Both the position numbers and the translations under genes were made by a program. Under the pieces are notes generated by a model. The model ran no database searches. It was not told the origin of the DNA and was given only the letters and a program-made list of their open reading frames with translations. DNA of 64,000 bases from CAJCJE01 sp963818685 (lineage in GTDB: Bacteria > Actinomycetota > Actinomycetes > Mycobacteriales > Pseudonocardiaceae): the NCBI GenBank assembly GCA_963818685.1, contig CAWFTJ010000006.1, positions 682,001-746,000 on the forward strand, read 5' to 3'. This document shows positions 8,881 through 18,871 of the stretch, one piece after another (within the stretch, counting starts at the first letter, position 1; each line of letters starts with the position of its first letter).

Positions 8881-11800
8881 ATGGTGGCTGGTCGCGGTAG
8901 GTCGACGGGGGCGGGGTTGCAGGTGGCGTTGGATTCGCAGATCGGGCTCGTTGGCCGGGACGACATCGCAGCGCTGATCGAACTGCTGATGAAGTGGCGC
9001 ACCCGGCGCCAACTGCCGGTGCTGGTCGCGTTCGGGCCGGGCGGCAGCGGCAAGACCGCGCTGCTGGACCACGTGCAGCGCCGCTACCGGGACATGCCAC
9101 TAGCCAGGGTCAACCTGGACGAGGCCGGTTCGCTGCGCTGCGAGGACATCCTCACCGCGATCTTCGACGACCTGCGCTCGTTCACCCATCCCGAGTTCGG
9201 CCGGATCCAGTTGCCGCGCTACGCGCTGGCGCGGCTGGCGATGATGTGCGAATCACCCGGTCCCGACGACAACGACCCGTTCGAGTCGACCCGGCAGCTG
9301 CTGGCCCGGCGCGCGGACAGCCTCCCGCAGGCCGCGCGCTCGTTCGCCGAGGTCGCCGGCCTGATTCCCGGGCAGCACCGGTTGGGGCGGGTGTTCCGGC
9401 CGTTGGTGCACTGGCTGGCCGCGCTGGGCGTGGTCGCGCCCGCCTGGCTGCGCCGCTTTCTGGTCGGCGCCACGATGGCACACGCGCTGACCTGGTTCGA
9501 ACGAGCGGCCGCTGGGCCGAACCTGCTCGACCTCGCGCAGGGCAACCGGGTCGACGCTGCGTTCGTCCGGCTGCGCAGGCTCGTGCATGCCAACGCCTAC
9601 ACCGATCACACCAGGGACGACCGGGAGCGCGTCGACCGGCTGCTGGTGGCCGCGTTCGTCGCGGACGTCGCCGAGGCATTCCGGGGCAGGCGCAGGCGGC
9701 GCACCAACTGTGTGCTGCTGCTGGACGGCGCGGATCTGCTGGAACCGTTCGAGTACAGCATGTTCGAGGCGAGCAGAGGAGTCTTTCCCGCACCGGAGAC
9801 GGATTTCCTCCAGTTGCTCGCGGAGGCACGGCTGGCCGAGCCGGACGCGCCGCTGCTGGTGATCGCCACCAAACAGTCCTCTTCGGAGCTTGCCGAGATC
9901 GAGCCGTCGGAGAAGGTGGTGCCGGCCGACGGGGTCGAGCTGACCGCGACCGAGATCGCGATGGCGCGCTACGAGGTCTGGTCACAGCGTTTTGCCGCCG
10001 CCCGCGTGGTCGGCAACTCCTACTTCCCGTTGCGGTTGCGGCCGTTCACGCTGGCCCAGACCGAACAGTTCGTTGTCGAGTGGAACCGGCGGCAGGGCAG
10101 TACCGGCGCGTCCCGGATCCTGCTCGCCGAACTGCACGAGGTCACCAAGGGGCATCCGCTCGCGGTGCGGCTGGCCATCGAGGCGATCAACCTGGACTAC
10201 CAGCGCACCCTGGTGCAGCCCTCCGTGCGCAGCGTGTTCGGTCAACGCATTCCTGGCGAGGCGGTGCAGATCGGCGAGTACCTGCTCGCGCGGTTCCTCC
10301 AGCGGTTCCGGGTCGGCGAGGAGGTGGAGGAGCGCGTCAAGACCAGGGCGGTGCTGGCCAGGCTGGCCGCGCCGAGGCTGATCGACGAGCAGGCCATCGC
10401 GCTGCTCGCCCCGGACCTCGACCCGCGCGACACGTTCCTCCGGTTGCGCCACTACAGCTTCGCGGAACTGTTCGAGCGAGACAGTGTCATCACCGATCCC
10501 CTGACCGGGGCGCACACCATCCGAGACCGCTACCTCACCCTACATCCGCTGCTGCGTGACCTGCTGGCCAGAACGCTGCTGTCCGAGCTGGCGCCGGGTT
10601 TGCTGTCCTACCACGAGGTGCACACGCTGCTGCGGCAGCGCTACCACGCCGACCACAACCGGGCCGCCGAGCTGTACCACACGCTCGCCATCGGCGACGT
10701 GGCTGCGGTGGCCGCGCAGCTCAAGCAGGAGGTGCAGTCCAGCAGGGCGGGCTGGCCGGCGATGCTGGAGCAGATCGCCGAGGCGCCGACACCGGACCGG
10801 CCGCAGCCGCGCCGCGTCGAACGGTTCGACCGGCTGCGCCACCGCTTCGACGCGTCCGTGCGCCGCGAGGTCGCCACCGTGCGGGACCTGGTCGAGGACA
10901 TGTGGCGGCTGCGCTCGGCCACCAGCACAGCGCAGCACACCGTGGAGATGTTCGAGCGGATCGCCAAGGACTACGTGGCAATCGGTGAGGTGGTCGCGCC
11001 GGAGAACGACACCACAGCGCTGGAGGAGCGGGACAACTACCAGCGGCTGGCGGAGACCGCGACCGACCGTGCCCTGCCGCGCAACGCCGAACCGCTGCCG
11101 AACTACGTGCTGGCTGAGGAGAAGTTCCCCTATCCCAGCGTGCTGTTCAAGCCGCGCACCGTGCACCGCGTCGCGCTGGCCGCCGTGGTGTTGCTGGTCG
11201 CCGGTTATCTCACCGTGTTCGGCGTGCAGCTGAACAACGACTGCATCTCCGGCAACCCGTTCGACGCGATCAGCCTCGGCTCGTCCGTGCTCAACCCCAG
11301 CACCACGCTCAACAAGACGTCGACAGGTGAATGCGTCGGCGTGACCGACAGCGTGAGCACCTTCGCCTATGCCAGCGGTGATCCGGCCGACCCGACAGAA
11401 GCCGAGGAGGTCAGCGAGATCAACGCCCTCGGCGCGCTGATCTACCAGCAGAACCAGCGCGTTGTCGACCAGACCGACGCGAGCAGGCGGCTGCCCTACG
11501 TCACGGTGGTCGTGGCGACGATGTTCAGTTCCGCGAACCAGCAACCGTTCCTGGACCTCTCGGTGGGAGTGAACGAGCTGCGCGGCGCGTATCTGGCCCA
11601 GGAGCAGTGGAACCAGCTGGACACCGCGCAGCGCAAACCCCCGTTCTTCGTGCGCATCCTGCTGGCCAACTTCGGCGGCGACTCGCTCTACGCCGCCCAG
11701 GCGGCCACACAGATCCAGCAGCTCGCCGAGCACGACTCGTCCGTGCTCGCGGTGACCGGCATGGGCCAGACCCGCGAACAGACGGTGAGCGCGGCGACCG

Positions 11801-12798
11801 TGCTCGGCACCGCGACCGGCACCTGGACCGGCATCCCGGTGATCACCTCGGCGCCGAGCGGCGACGCGTTGGCCGACAAGGACTACGTGTTCATGACCGC
11901 GGCCACCAACGACCGCCAGGCCGATGTGGGCACCGCGTTCGCGCTCAGCCACTTCCCGAACCGCAGGCTGTTCGTGATCTACGACCCGAACGACCTGTAC
12001 TCAAGCGATCTCCAGTCCGCCTACGCGCGTTCGCTCGCCGACGCCGGCATCCCACAGGCGACCGCGGAGATCTACGACGCGAACTCGACCGACACCCGGC
12101 AGTCGCTGAGCGGCATCGTCGCCGACATCTGCTCGCACAACACCGCGCAGGCGCCGCTGATCCTCTACGCGGGCCGCGCGAACGAGCTGCCCACGTTCAT
12201 GGACCTGTTGCAGGGCAACACCTGCGACCAGCGCGCGGTCGTGCTCGGCGACGACGACCTCACCCAGGAGGAGACCAACGGCTACGCCGACCTGGCCAGC
12301 ATCGGGAACTTCGTGGACGGCAGGCTGTACTTCACCTCGTTCGGCCCGACAAGGGACGGCTGGCAGCAACTGCTGGCCAAGAGCACGCTGCCCGCCGATC
12401 TGCGCAGCAAGGAACAGAGCGCGGAGACCGGTTTCTTCACCGCCTACGCGCAGGTGGCGAGCACGCAGCACGCCGAGGGCGGCAAGGCGTACCAGAGCCC
12501 GCCGAACGGGCACATCATGCTGGCCTACGACGCCGTCAACCTGGCGGTGGCCGCGGTCCAGAGCGGCGTGTCCGGCACACAGCTGCCCACCCGCGCCCAG
12601 GTGTACGACGCGCTGCGGGACATGGTGGGCAGCCACGCCTACCCGGGCGTGAGCGGCCCGATCGACTTCGGCACGACCGATCCGACCCCGTTGAACAAGG
12701 GCGGCTACGACGCGACCAAGCTGGTCGTGGTGCAGCAGGTGCGCAAGGACCCGAACAGCGGCAGGCTCGGCTCGGCCTACGTCTACAGCCAGCCATGA
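8881..12798 (+). CDS. NTPase / single-TM / extracellular type-1 periplasmic-binding-protein fusion receptor
   Basis: A 1,305-aa protein. The N-terminal P-loop domain has Walker A GPGGSGKT (Lys58) and Walker B VLLLDGAD (Asp282), in a STAND/AAA-like arrangement. A long alpha-helical region (~330-740) follows, probably helical repeats or coiled coil. One membrane helix lies at ~763-785 (VALAAVVLLVAGYLTVFGV). Residues ~800-1305 form an extracellular domain like type-1 solute-binding proteins (a VLAVTGMGQT strand, IPVITSAPSGD, RRLFVIYDPNDLYSSD, DAVNLAVAAVQ). The layout suggests a receptor that senses a ligand outside and switches a cytoplasmic NTPase. The start is uncertain: in-frame TTG 8917 and GTG 8923 have a better G-rich upstream. 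It ends 1 nt from the convergent permease stop. Confidence 0.8.
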   Translation: MVAGRGRSTGAGLQVALDSQIGLVGRDDIAALIELLMKWRTRRQLPVLVAFGPGGSGKTALLDHVQRRYRDMPLARVNLDEAGSLRCEDILTAIFDDLRSFTHPEFGRIQLPRYALARLAMMCESPGPDDNDPFESTRQLLARRADSLPQAARSFAEVAGLIPGQHRLGRVFRPLVHWLAALGVVAPAWLRRFLVGATMAHALTWFERAAAGPNLLDLAQGNRVDAAFVRLRRLVHANAYTDHTRDDRERVDRLLVAAFVADVAEAFRGRRRRRTNCVLLLDGADLLEPFEYSMFEASRGVFPAPETDFLQLLAEARLAEPDAPLLVIATKQSSSELAEIEPSEKVVPADGVELTATEIAMARYEVWSQRFAAARVVGNSYFPLRLRPFTLAQTEQFVVEWNRRQGSTGASRILLAELHEVTKGHPLAVRLAIEAINLDYQRTLVQPSVRSVFGQRIPGEAVQIGEYLLARFLQRFRVGEEVEERVKTRAVLARLAAPRLIDEQAIALLAPDLDPRDTFLRLRHYSFAELFERDSVITDPLTGAHTIRDRYLTLHPLLRDLLARTLLSELAPGLLSYHEVHTLLRQRYHADHNRAAELYHTLAIGDVAAVAAQLKQEVQSSRAGWPAMLEQIAEAPTPDRPQPRRVERFDRLRHRFDASVRREVATVRDLVEDMWRLRSATSTAQHTVEMFERIAKDYVAIGEVVAPENDTTALEERDNYQRLAETATDRALPRNAEPLPNYVLAEEKFPYPSVLFKPRTVHRVALAAVVLLVAGYLTVFGVQLNNDCISGNPFDAISLGSSVLNPSTTLNKTSTGECVGVTDSVSTFAYASGDPADPTEAEEVSEINALGALIYQQNQRVVDQTDASRRLPYVTVVVATMFSSANQQPFLDLSVGVNELRGAYLAQEQWNQLDTAQRKPPFFVRILLANFGGDSLYAAQAATQIQQLAEHDSSVLAVTGMGQTREQTVSAATVLGTATGTWTGIPVITSAPSGDALADKDYVFMTAATNDRQADVGTAFALSHFPNRRLFVIYDPNDLYSSDLQSAYARSLADAGIPQATAEIYDANSTDTRQSLSGIVADICSHNTAQAPLILYAGRANELPTFMDLLQGNTCDQRAVVLGDDDLTQEETNGYADLASIGNFVDGRLYFTSFGPTRDGWQQLLAKSTLPADLRSKEQSAETGFFTAYAQVASTQHAEGGKAYQSPPNGHIMLAYDAVNLAVAAVQSGVSGTQLPTRAQVYDALRDMVGSHAYPGVSGPIDFGTTDPTPLNKGGYDATKLVVVQQVRKDPNSGRLGSAYVYSQP

Positions 12799-12799
12799 T

Positions 12800-15343
12800 C
12801 TAGTCACCCGCGGCGACCGAGGCGACCGCCGACGTGCGCAGCGCGGCCATGGTCGGCAGCAGCGTGGCGCCAAGGCTGAGCACCACCGCGCCGACCGCGA
12901 CCGCCAAGTACACCCACCACGGCCCGTGCGGCACCGGCGAACCATCGGCGGCGAGACCGAACGGCACCAGGACGGCAACGCCGATCGCGGTGCCCAGCAC
13001 GATCCCGCTCAGCGCGACCAGCAGGCCCTCGACGCCGACCATGCCCAGGATCTGCCGGTTCGTCGACCCGACCAGCCGATGCAGCGCGAACTCGCCCCTG
13101 CGTCGGTTTGTGGCCATCACCAACGTGTTGACCAGCGCGATCACCGCATAGCCGACGATCATGGCGACCAGCAGGTAGTTGATCCATTCGCTGGTCTGCT
13201 CCTGGTTCGCGAACTGGGCGGCGAGCGCGGTGCGGTCCTCGACCACCAGGCCGGGTTGCTGTGCGGCCAGTGCGGCGAGGTTGGCGGTGAGCCGTGCGGT
13301 GCTCGTGCCGGGCGCAGCGGTGACCAGGATCTGCGGCAGCAGACCGCTGGTCAGGTGCGGGACGATCGTCTCGGCGGGCATCAGGATGGTGTCGTAGCCG
13401 CGTCGCTCGGTGAGCAGCGCGACGATCCTCGGGTTGACCAACGTGCCGTCACCGAGCCGGATCGCGATGGTGCGGCCGAGCGACACGCGCTGGTCGGCCG
13501 CGATATCGGTGGGCAGGGCGATGGTGTCGCCGGTCAGGTCGGCGAGACTGCCGCTGGTCACGATCGTTGCGGTGGTCCGCGTTGCCGCGTCCGCGCCGAT
13601 GCCCTGCACCGGGTAGTCGTTCACGTCTGGCTCGCGATCGTGCTTGCTCTGCGCGTCGACGTCGCTTCGATCGGTCAGATAGCCCGTGGTGCTGGCGAAC
13701 GCGGACGCCGCCGCGACGCCCTGCGTGTGCGCAACGGTGTCCACCAGGCTCATCGGCAGGCCGCCGGTGCTGCTCGCCACGACAGCGTCGGCTCGCAGGC
13801 TCGACGCGTACTCGGCCTCCGCGTCCGCGACCGACGTGGTCTGTAGGTAGATCATGGCGATGGCCATGCCGGTGGCCAGCATGATCGGCACGACCGCGCC
13901 AGCGGAGCGGATCTTCGCGGCCCGCGCGTTCAACACCGCGAGATACCCGGCGAGGCCGGTGAACGAGCGTAGCGGCCAGCCGAACACCGCGGTGCACAAC
14001 CGGCACAGCCCCGGCCCGAGCAGCGCCAACGCGCACGCCCACAGGATCGCCGACGGACCCGCCGTGCTGGCCGCGACCGGCCCGGCCAGCACGGTCGCCG
14101 TCACGATCGCCAACGCGGCGCCGCCGCCGAGGCAGGCGATGGCCGCGGTCAGCCGAATCCAGCTCAGCCAGTGCCTCGGCAGCGACGCCTCGGCGAGTGC
14201 CTCGGTCGGTTTGGCGCGCGCCGCACGGTTGGCGGCCACCAACCCGGCCAGGAGCGCGGTGACCAACCCGATGCCGACCGCGCTGATCGTCGGTATCCAG
14301 CCCTGGTGGAACTGGATGGCGGGGGAGATGACCCCGTTCGCGCCCAGCTGCCCGCTCAGCCATCTGCCCGCCGCCTGGCCGGGGAAGTAGGCGAGGCCGG
14401 TGGCCAGCGCCGCGACAACGAGCACCTCGACCATGATCATTCGACGCACCTGGTTGGGGGTGCTGGCGATCGCCCGCAGCAGCGCGAGTTCCCGTTGCCG
14501 CTGCTGGATGGACAGGCCGAGCGTGGCACCGACCACGAAGATCGCGATGGCTATCGCCAACCCGCCGAAGACGCCGGCCAGCGCGACCAGGTTGTCGCCG
14601 CCATTGATCGCGCCCGCGATCTCCGCCTGCCCGCGATCGTCCCCGGTCAACGCTACAGCGTTGTGTCCACTCAGGCCAATGTTCAGCCGTTGTGCCAACG
14701 CGTCGACATCCGTGCCCGGCGTGGTCAGCACGCCGATCGAGTCGATCTTGCCGGGGCTGTTCAGCAGCGTGTCGGCCTCGTCGTCGGTGAAGAACACCGT
14801 TGCCGGATCGGCGGTTTTCGCGTGCACAAGGCCGACAACGTGGAAGTCCCGCGCGCCACCCGCGACCGCAAGCCGAACCTCGTCGCCGACCGAGACACCC
14901 AGGCCCGCGTCGGCCACCACGTCGTCGTTCGCGCTCGGCGCGGTACCGGAGGTCAACATGTACGGCGCGAGCCGAGCGGACGCCCAACCGTGCCCTGTGG
15001 ACAGTTGACCAAGTTTTCCGTTGTGCAACAACGTCGCTGGGAAGGACACGTCCGGAACCGCCGCCGCGACGCCGGGCACGGCCGCGATCGTGCCGACGAG
15101 GCCGGTGTCGATCCGCACCCGCTCCGGCAGGTCCGCGCCCGAGCCGTTGGCGCCGGACGACTGGTCGCCGGTGACCACGATCGGCGCACCAGCAAGGCGT
15201 TGCGGTGCGATGGCCGTGCGGATGCCGGTCTCCATCAGCCCGCCGCACGCCATGACGATCGTCGCGCCGAACAACAACGCGATGAACGACGCGACAAATC
15301 CGCCGGTGCGAAAACGCAACGTGCGCAGCGCGAGCCGGACCAT
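12800..15343 (-). CDS. ABC exporter permease, FtsX/MacB-type with two FtsX domains
   Basis: An 847-aa membrane protein encoded on the minus strand. The ATG at 15343 overlaps the stop of the upstream ATPase (TGATG), fixing the pair as one operon; a GTG one codon earlier is possible. An N-terminal anchor helix (~17-38) is followed by a large extracytoplasmic domain (~40-240). Three TM helices with the FtsX motif (QQRQRELALLRAIASTPNQVRRM) come next, then more TM segments, a second extracytoplasmic domain and a second FtsX set near the C-terminus (RRRGEFALHRLVGSTNRQILG). Such permeases export lipids, peptides or antibiotics. Substrate unknown. Confidence 0.9.
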   Translation of the reverse strand: MVRLALRTLRFRTGGFVASFIALLFGATIVMACGGLMETGIRTAIAPQRLAGAPIVVTGDQSSGANGSGADLPERVRIDTGLVGTIAAVPGVAAAVPDVSFPATLLHNGKLGQLSTGHGWASARLAPYMLTSGTAPSANDDVVADAGLGVSVGDEVRLAVAGGARDFHVVGLVHAKTADPATVFFTDDEADTLLNSPGKIDSIGVLTTPGTDVDALAQRLNIGLSGHNAVALTGDDRGQAEIAGAINGGDNLVALAGVFGGLAIAIAIFVVGATLGLSIQQRQRELALLRAIASTPNQVRRMIMVEVLVVAALATGLAYFPGQAAGRWLSGQLGANGVISPAIQFHQGWIPTISAVGIGLVTALLAGLVAANRAARAKPTEALAEASLPRHWLSWIRLTAAIACLGGGAALAIVTATVLAGPVAASTAGPSAILWACALALLGPGLCRLCTAVFGWPLRSFTGLAGYLAVLNARAAKIRSAGAVVPIMLATGMAIAMIYLQTTSVADAEAEYASSLRADAVVASSTGGLPMSLVDTVAHTQGVAAASAFASTTGYLTDRSDVDAQSKHDREPDVNDYPVQGIGADAATRTTATIVTSGSLADLTGDTIALPTDIAADQRVSLGRTIAIRLGDGTLVNPRIVALLTERRGYDTILMPAETIVPHLTSGLLPQILVTAAPGTSTARLTANLAALAAQQPGLVVEDRTALAAQFANQEQTSEWINYLLVAMIVGYAVIALVNTLVMATNRRRGEFALHRLVGSTNRQILGMVGVEGLLVALSGIVLGTAIGVAVLVPFGLAADGSPVPHGPWWVYLAVAVGAVVLSLGATLLPTMAALRTSAVASVAAGD

Positions 15344-16113
15344 CACGCCACCCCACTCGGCGCAAGCGGACCGCGCCGCTCGGCCAGTGCGCCAAGGTGC
15401 GTCATGCGTTCCGCGACCGAGGCAACGGTCGGCTTGGCGAGTTCGCTGACGAACCGGCCGTCCGCGAGGAACACCACCCGGTCCGCGTACGCGGCCGCGA
15501 CCGGATCGTGGGTGACCATGACAACGGTCAGTCCGGCCTGCCGCACGGTTTCCCGCAGCAGGCCGAGCACCTCGCGCGAGGTGCCGGTGTCCAGCGCGCC
15601 GGTCGGTTCGTCGCCGAACACGACGGCGGGCCGGGTGATCAGCGCGCGGGCGATCGCCACCCGCTGCTGCTGGCCACCGGACAGTTCGCCCGGCCGCCGG
15701 TTCACCTTGTCGGCCAACCCGACCCGCGCGAGCACGTCGAGCACTGCCGCGCGCTTCGGCCTGCGCCCGGCAAGGCGCAGCGGCAGTGTCACGTTCTCCA
15801 GCACGGTGAGCGCGGGCAACAGGTTGAACGCCTGGAACACGAAGCCGATGCGCTCGCGGCGCAGTTCGGTCAGCTTCCGCTCGGACAGGCCGGTCAGTTC
15901 CTGACCGTCCAGCAGCACCGAACCCGAACCCGGCCGGTCAAGGCCGGCCGCACAGTGCAGAAAAGTCGACTTGCCGGACCCGGACGGCCCCATCACCGCG
16001 GTGAAGCTTCCCTCGCGGAAACCGATCGTCACCCCGTCCAGCGCGCGTACGCCGGTGCGCTGGTTGCCGTAAACCTTCACCACGTCGTGCAACCGCACGA
16101 TCTCCCCATTCAT
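15343..16113 (-). CDS. ABC exporter ATP-binding protein (MacB/LolD type)
   Basis: A 256-aa ATPase partner of the downstream FtsX permease. It has Walker A GPSGSGKS, the Q-loop in FVFQAFNLLP, signature LSGGQQQR and Walker B AVVFGDEPTGALD. I start it at ATG 16113 (MNGEIVRLHDVVKVYG), because family members begin just before the first strand. An in-frame start at 16194 would add 27 atypical residues and run across a 16-bp palindrome that looks regulatory. The two genes form a MacB-like exporter with the ATPase on a separate chain. Confidence 0.92.
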   Translation of the reverse strand: MNGEIVRLHDVVKVYGNQRTGVRALDGVTIGFREGSFTAVMGPSGSGKSTFLHCAAGLDRPGSGSVLLDGQELTGLSERKLTELRRERIGFVFQAFNLLPALTVLENVTLPLRLAGRRPKRAAVLDVLARVGLADKVNRRPGELSGGQQQRVAIARALITRPAVVFGDEPTGALDTGTSREVLGLLRETVRQAGLTVVMVTHDPVAAAYADRVVFLADGRFVSELAKPTVASVAERMTHLGALAERRGPLAPSGVA

Positions 16114-16172
16114 ACCGACAAAGGTAGGAAGATCGCGCGCGGCGAACCATGGTGCGACCCGGCCAACGCGAA

Positions 16173-16188
16173 GTGGGGTATACCCCAC
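16173..16188. promoter_or_regulatory. Perfect 16-bp palindrome upstream of ABC exporter
   Basis: GTGGGGTATACCCCAC is a perfect dyad 60 bp upstream of the ABC ATPase start, placed where an operator would sit. No regulator gene is adjacent, so the binding protein is unknown. Confidence 0.5.
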
Positions 16189-16286
16189 CGGCACGGCGTG
16201 ACCAAAAGAAACATCACCGAGGCGGAACGTTATTCAGCAAGAACGTTGTACGCCAAGAAGATCCAGTGGGCGTAAGCAATCTCCAC

Positions 16287-16326
16287 AACCGGGGGCCGGT
16301 CACCGCAGTGCGGGCCGGTCCCCGGT
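16287..16326. terminator. Hairpin downstream of mihF
   Basis: AACCGGGGGCCGG and CCGGTCCCCGGTT pair over 13 bp with one mismatch around a 14-nt loop. It lies 29 nt after the mihF stop on the minus strand. No clear T-run. Confidence 0.5.
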
Positions 16327-16354
16327 TGGGTTGGAGAACATGCGCCGAGCTTGA

Positions 16355-16666
16355 TCAGCTGAGCGCGGAGAGCAGCGCGGCACGCTGCCGGTCGCCGAGG
16401 CCAGCGGCCCGACGCTCGGCCGGGATGCCGGCTTCTTCGAGGACCGCGGCCACTTTGGCCGGTCCGTAGCCGGGCAGGGCCTTGACCAGCTGCGCCACCT
16501 TGGTCTTGCCGACGATCGCGTCCGTCTTGGCGCGCGAGAGAACCGCGGGGATCGTCTCGGAACCGGCCTTGATGTCGTTCAGCAGCTTGGTGCGTGCCTG
16601 CCTGGCCTCGGCGGCCTTGGCCAATGCAGCCTGGCGCTGCTCGGGGGTCAGGTTAGGGAGAGCCAC
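16355..16666 (-). CDS. mihF: Actinobacterial integration host factor (mIHF)
   Basis: A nucleoid-associated DNA-binding protein of the actinobacterial IHF family, unrelated in fold to E. coli IHF. The GTG at 16666 gives 103 aa, close to the ~105 aa usual for the family, with AGGAAG about 10 nt upstream. An ATG at 16684 would add six residues. It begins VALPNLTPEQR and has a basic helical N-terminus. The C-terminal S13-like H2TH module shows VAQLVKALPGYGPAKVAAVL and the end motif RRAAGLGDRQRAALLSAL. It is transcribed alone. Confidence 0.92.
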   Translation of the reverse strand: MALPNLTPEQRQAALAKAAEARQARTKLLNDIKAGSETIPAVLSRAKTDAIVGKTKVAQLVKALPGYGPAKVAAVLEEAGIPAERRAAGLGDRQRAALLSALS

Positions 16667-17148
16667 TCGTCGTCTTCCTTCCATTCAGGACAGTCCATCC
16701 GCGCGTGTCACGCGTGGTTGGCAACCCATCATGACGCCTCACCCTGCCACGTCCGGCAACGACACGTCGAACAGGGGGCGCGACCTCGCTGTTCGTTTGC
16801 CCACGTCGGACGCTCACCGGACGCGCACAGCGGGCTTTTGGTAACGCCCTGTGGATGGCGAGCGTCGACAGGTAGTGCCCGAAAGGGTGACACGAGCCGA
16901 CTTCGGCCGTTTCGGATGGGCGCGGAGTGACCAATGTCAACGAGGTCACGCTGATCGGTCAGTGATCACGCCCTGACGGCCGGAATCGGCCGTTGAGCTG
17001 GGTGAGTTCAGCACATCGAGGCAATCCGGAACGCCTCCGTCCACCCTGCGCCACGCTTCCGGACGGCGGCTCTTGTGCGTCGTGCCCGGTTGGCAGAGGC
17101 TGTGCACGAGGGGGATCGCGGTCCGTGAACGGTGAGAGAGGGTGCGGC
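16667..17148. other. 482-bp intergenic region between divergent mihF and acyl-CoA synthetase genes
   Basis: It must carry both promoters. I see only short dyads such as GCCGACTTCGGC and GACGGCCGGAATCGGCCGT, and no ORF with a convincing ribosome-binding site, RNA gene or repeat. Confidence 0.5.
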
Positions 17149-18869
17149 GTGACTCAGGTGGGTTCCTCGGAATCGTCGGCGACCAAGACATTTCGGCAGG
17201 CAAGGGATTTCCTGCTGAACCGGCGGGACAGCTACGACCTCGCCTACCGGGACTTCCGCTGGCCGGAATTCACCGAGTTCAACTGGGCGCTCGACTGGTT
17301 CGACGCGGTCGCCGCGACCGAGCCGACGGCATCGCGGCCCGCCCTGTGGATCGTCGAGGAGGACGGCACCGAGGTCCGCTACTCCTTCGCCGAGATGTCC
17401 GCCCGGTCCAACCAGGTGGCGAACTGGCTGCGCTCGCTCGGGGTCGGCAGGGGCGACCGCCTGATTCTCATGCTCGGCAACCAGACCGAACTCTGGGAGA
17501 CCATCCTGGCCGCCATCAAGCTCGGCGCGGTGGTCATCCCGGCCAGCACCCTGCTCGGCCCGAACGACCTCACCGACCGGGTGGACCGGGGCAACGCAAG
17601 GCACGTGGTGGTGCGCGCGGTGGACGCGCCCAAGTTCGCCAAGGTCGGCGGCGACTACACCCGTGTAGCAGTCGGCGAGGCGGTCGACGGCTGGCACAAC
17701 TACGCCGACGCCTACGACGCCTCGACGGAGTTCGCGCCGGACGGCTGTCACGCGCGGCCACCGACACGCTGCTGCTCTACTTCACCTCCGGCACGACCGC
17801 GCAACCCAAACTCGTCGAGCACACGCAGGTTTCCTACCCGGTCGGCCATCTGTCCACAATGTACTGGATCGGCCTGCGGCCCGGCGACGTCCACCTGAAC
17901 ATCTCCTCGCCGGGTTGGGCGAAACACGCCTGGAGCAACGTTTTCGCGCCGTGGAACGCGGAAGCGTGCGTGTTCATCTACAACTACAACCGGTTCGAGG
18001 CGAGCGCGCTGCTACGCCAGATCGATCGGTGCGGCATCACCAGCTTCTGCGCGCCGCCGACCGTGTGGCGGATGCTCATCCAGGCCGACCTGACCCAGTT
18101 GGCCAACCCGCCGCGCGAGGTGGTCGGCGCGGGCGAGCCGCTCAACCCGGAGGTCATCGACCAGGTCAAGCGGGCCTGGGGCCGGACCATCCGGGACGGC
18201 TTCGGCCAGACCGAGACCACCGTGCAGATCGCCAACACCCCAGGTCAACCGGTCAAGCCCGGCTCGATGGGCCGGCCGGTGCCCGGTTACCGGGTCGCGC
18301 TGATCGACCCGGCGACCGGCGTGATCGGCGACGAGGGGGAGATCTGCCTCGACCTCGCGCACCGCCCGACCGGCCTGATGGTCGGCTACCGCGACGACGA
18401 CGAGCGCACCGCCGAGGTCATGCGCGACGGCCACTACCACACCGGCGACGTCGGCTCGCGCGACGCGGACGGCTACATCACCTACGTCGGTCGCGCCGAC
18501 GACGTGTTCAAGGCAAGCGACTACAAGATCTCCCCGTTCGAACTGGAGAGCGTGCTGCTCGAACACGACGCGGTCGCCGAGGCGGCCGTGGTGCCCGCGC
18601 CCGATGCGGTCCGGCTGGCGGTGCCCAAGGCGTACGTCACGCTGGCCGCTGGCCACGAGCCCTCCCGTGAGACCGCGCTGGCCATCCTCGCCTTCGCCAA
18701 GGAGAACCTCGCCCCCTACAAGCGACTGCGCAGGCTGGAGTTCACCACCGAGCTACCCAAGACCATCTCCGGCAAGATCCGCCGCGTCGAACTGCGCGGG
18801 CGGGAACAGGACCTGCCGGCCGAGGCGGGCGAATACCGCGAGGAGGACTTCCCTGAGTTGCGCGGCTGA
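17149..18869 (+). pseudogene. AMP-binding acyl-CoA synthetase, single frameshift
   Basis: The GTG at 17149 (GAGAGAGGG upstream) opens a frame with typical AMP-forming synthetase sequence (WIVEEDGTEVRYSF, RLILMLGNQTELWE) to about base 17745. Homology then continues one frame over: the P-loop LLLYFTSGTTAQPK, GFGQTET, YHTGDVGSRDADGYITYVGR, and the C-terminal catalytic-lysine region PKTISGKIRRVEL. Restoring one base between GGC and TGTCACGC near 17746 would give a ~573-aa enzyme of the medium-chain or benzoate-type ligase group. It converges on the binding-protein-like gene, with stops 2 bp apart. Loss of function or a sequence error are both possible. Confidence 0.85.
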
Positions 18870-18871
18870 CC

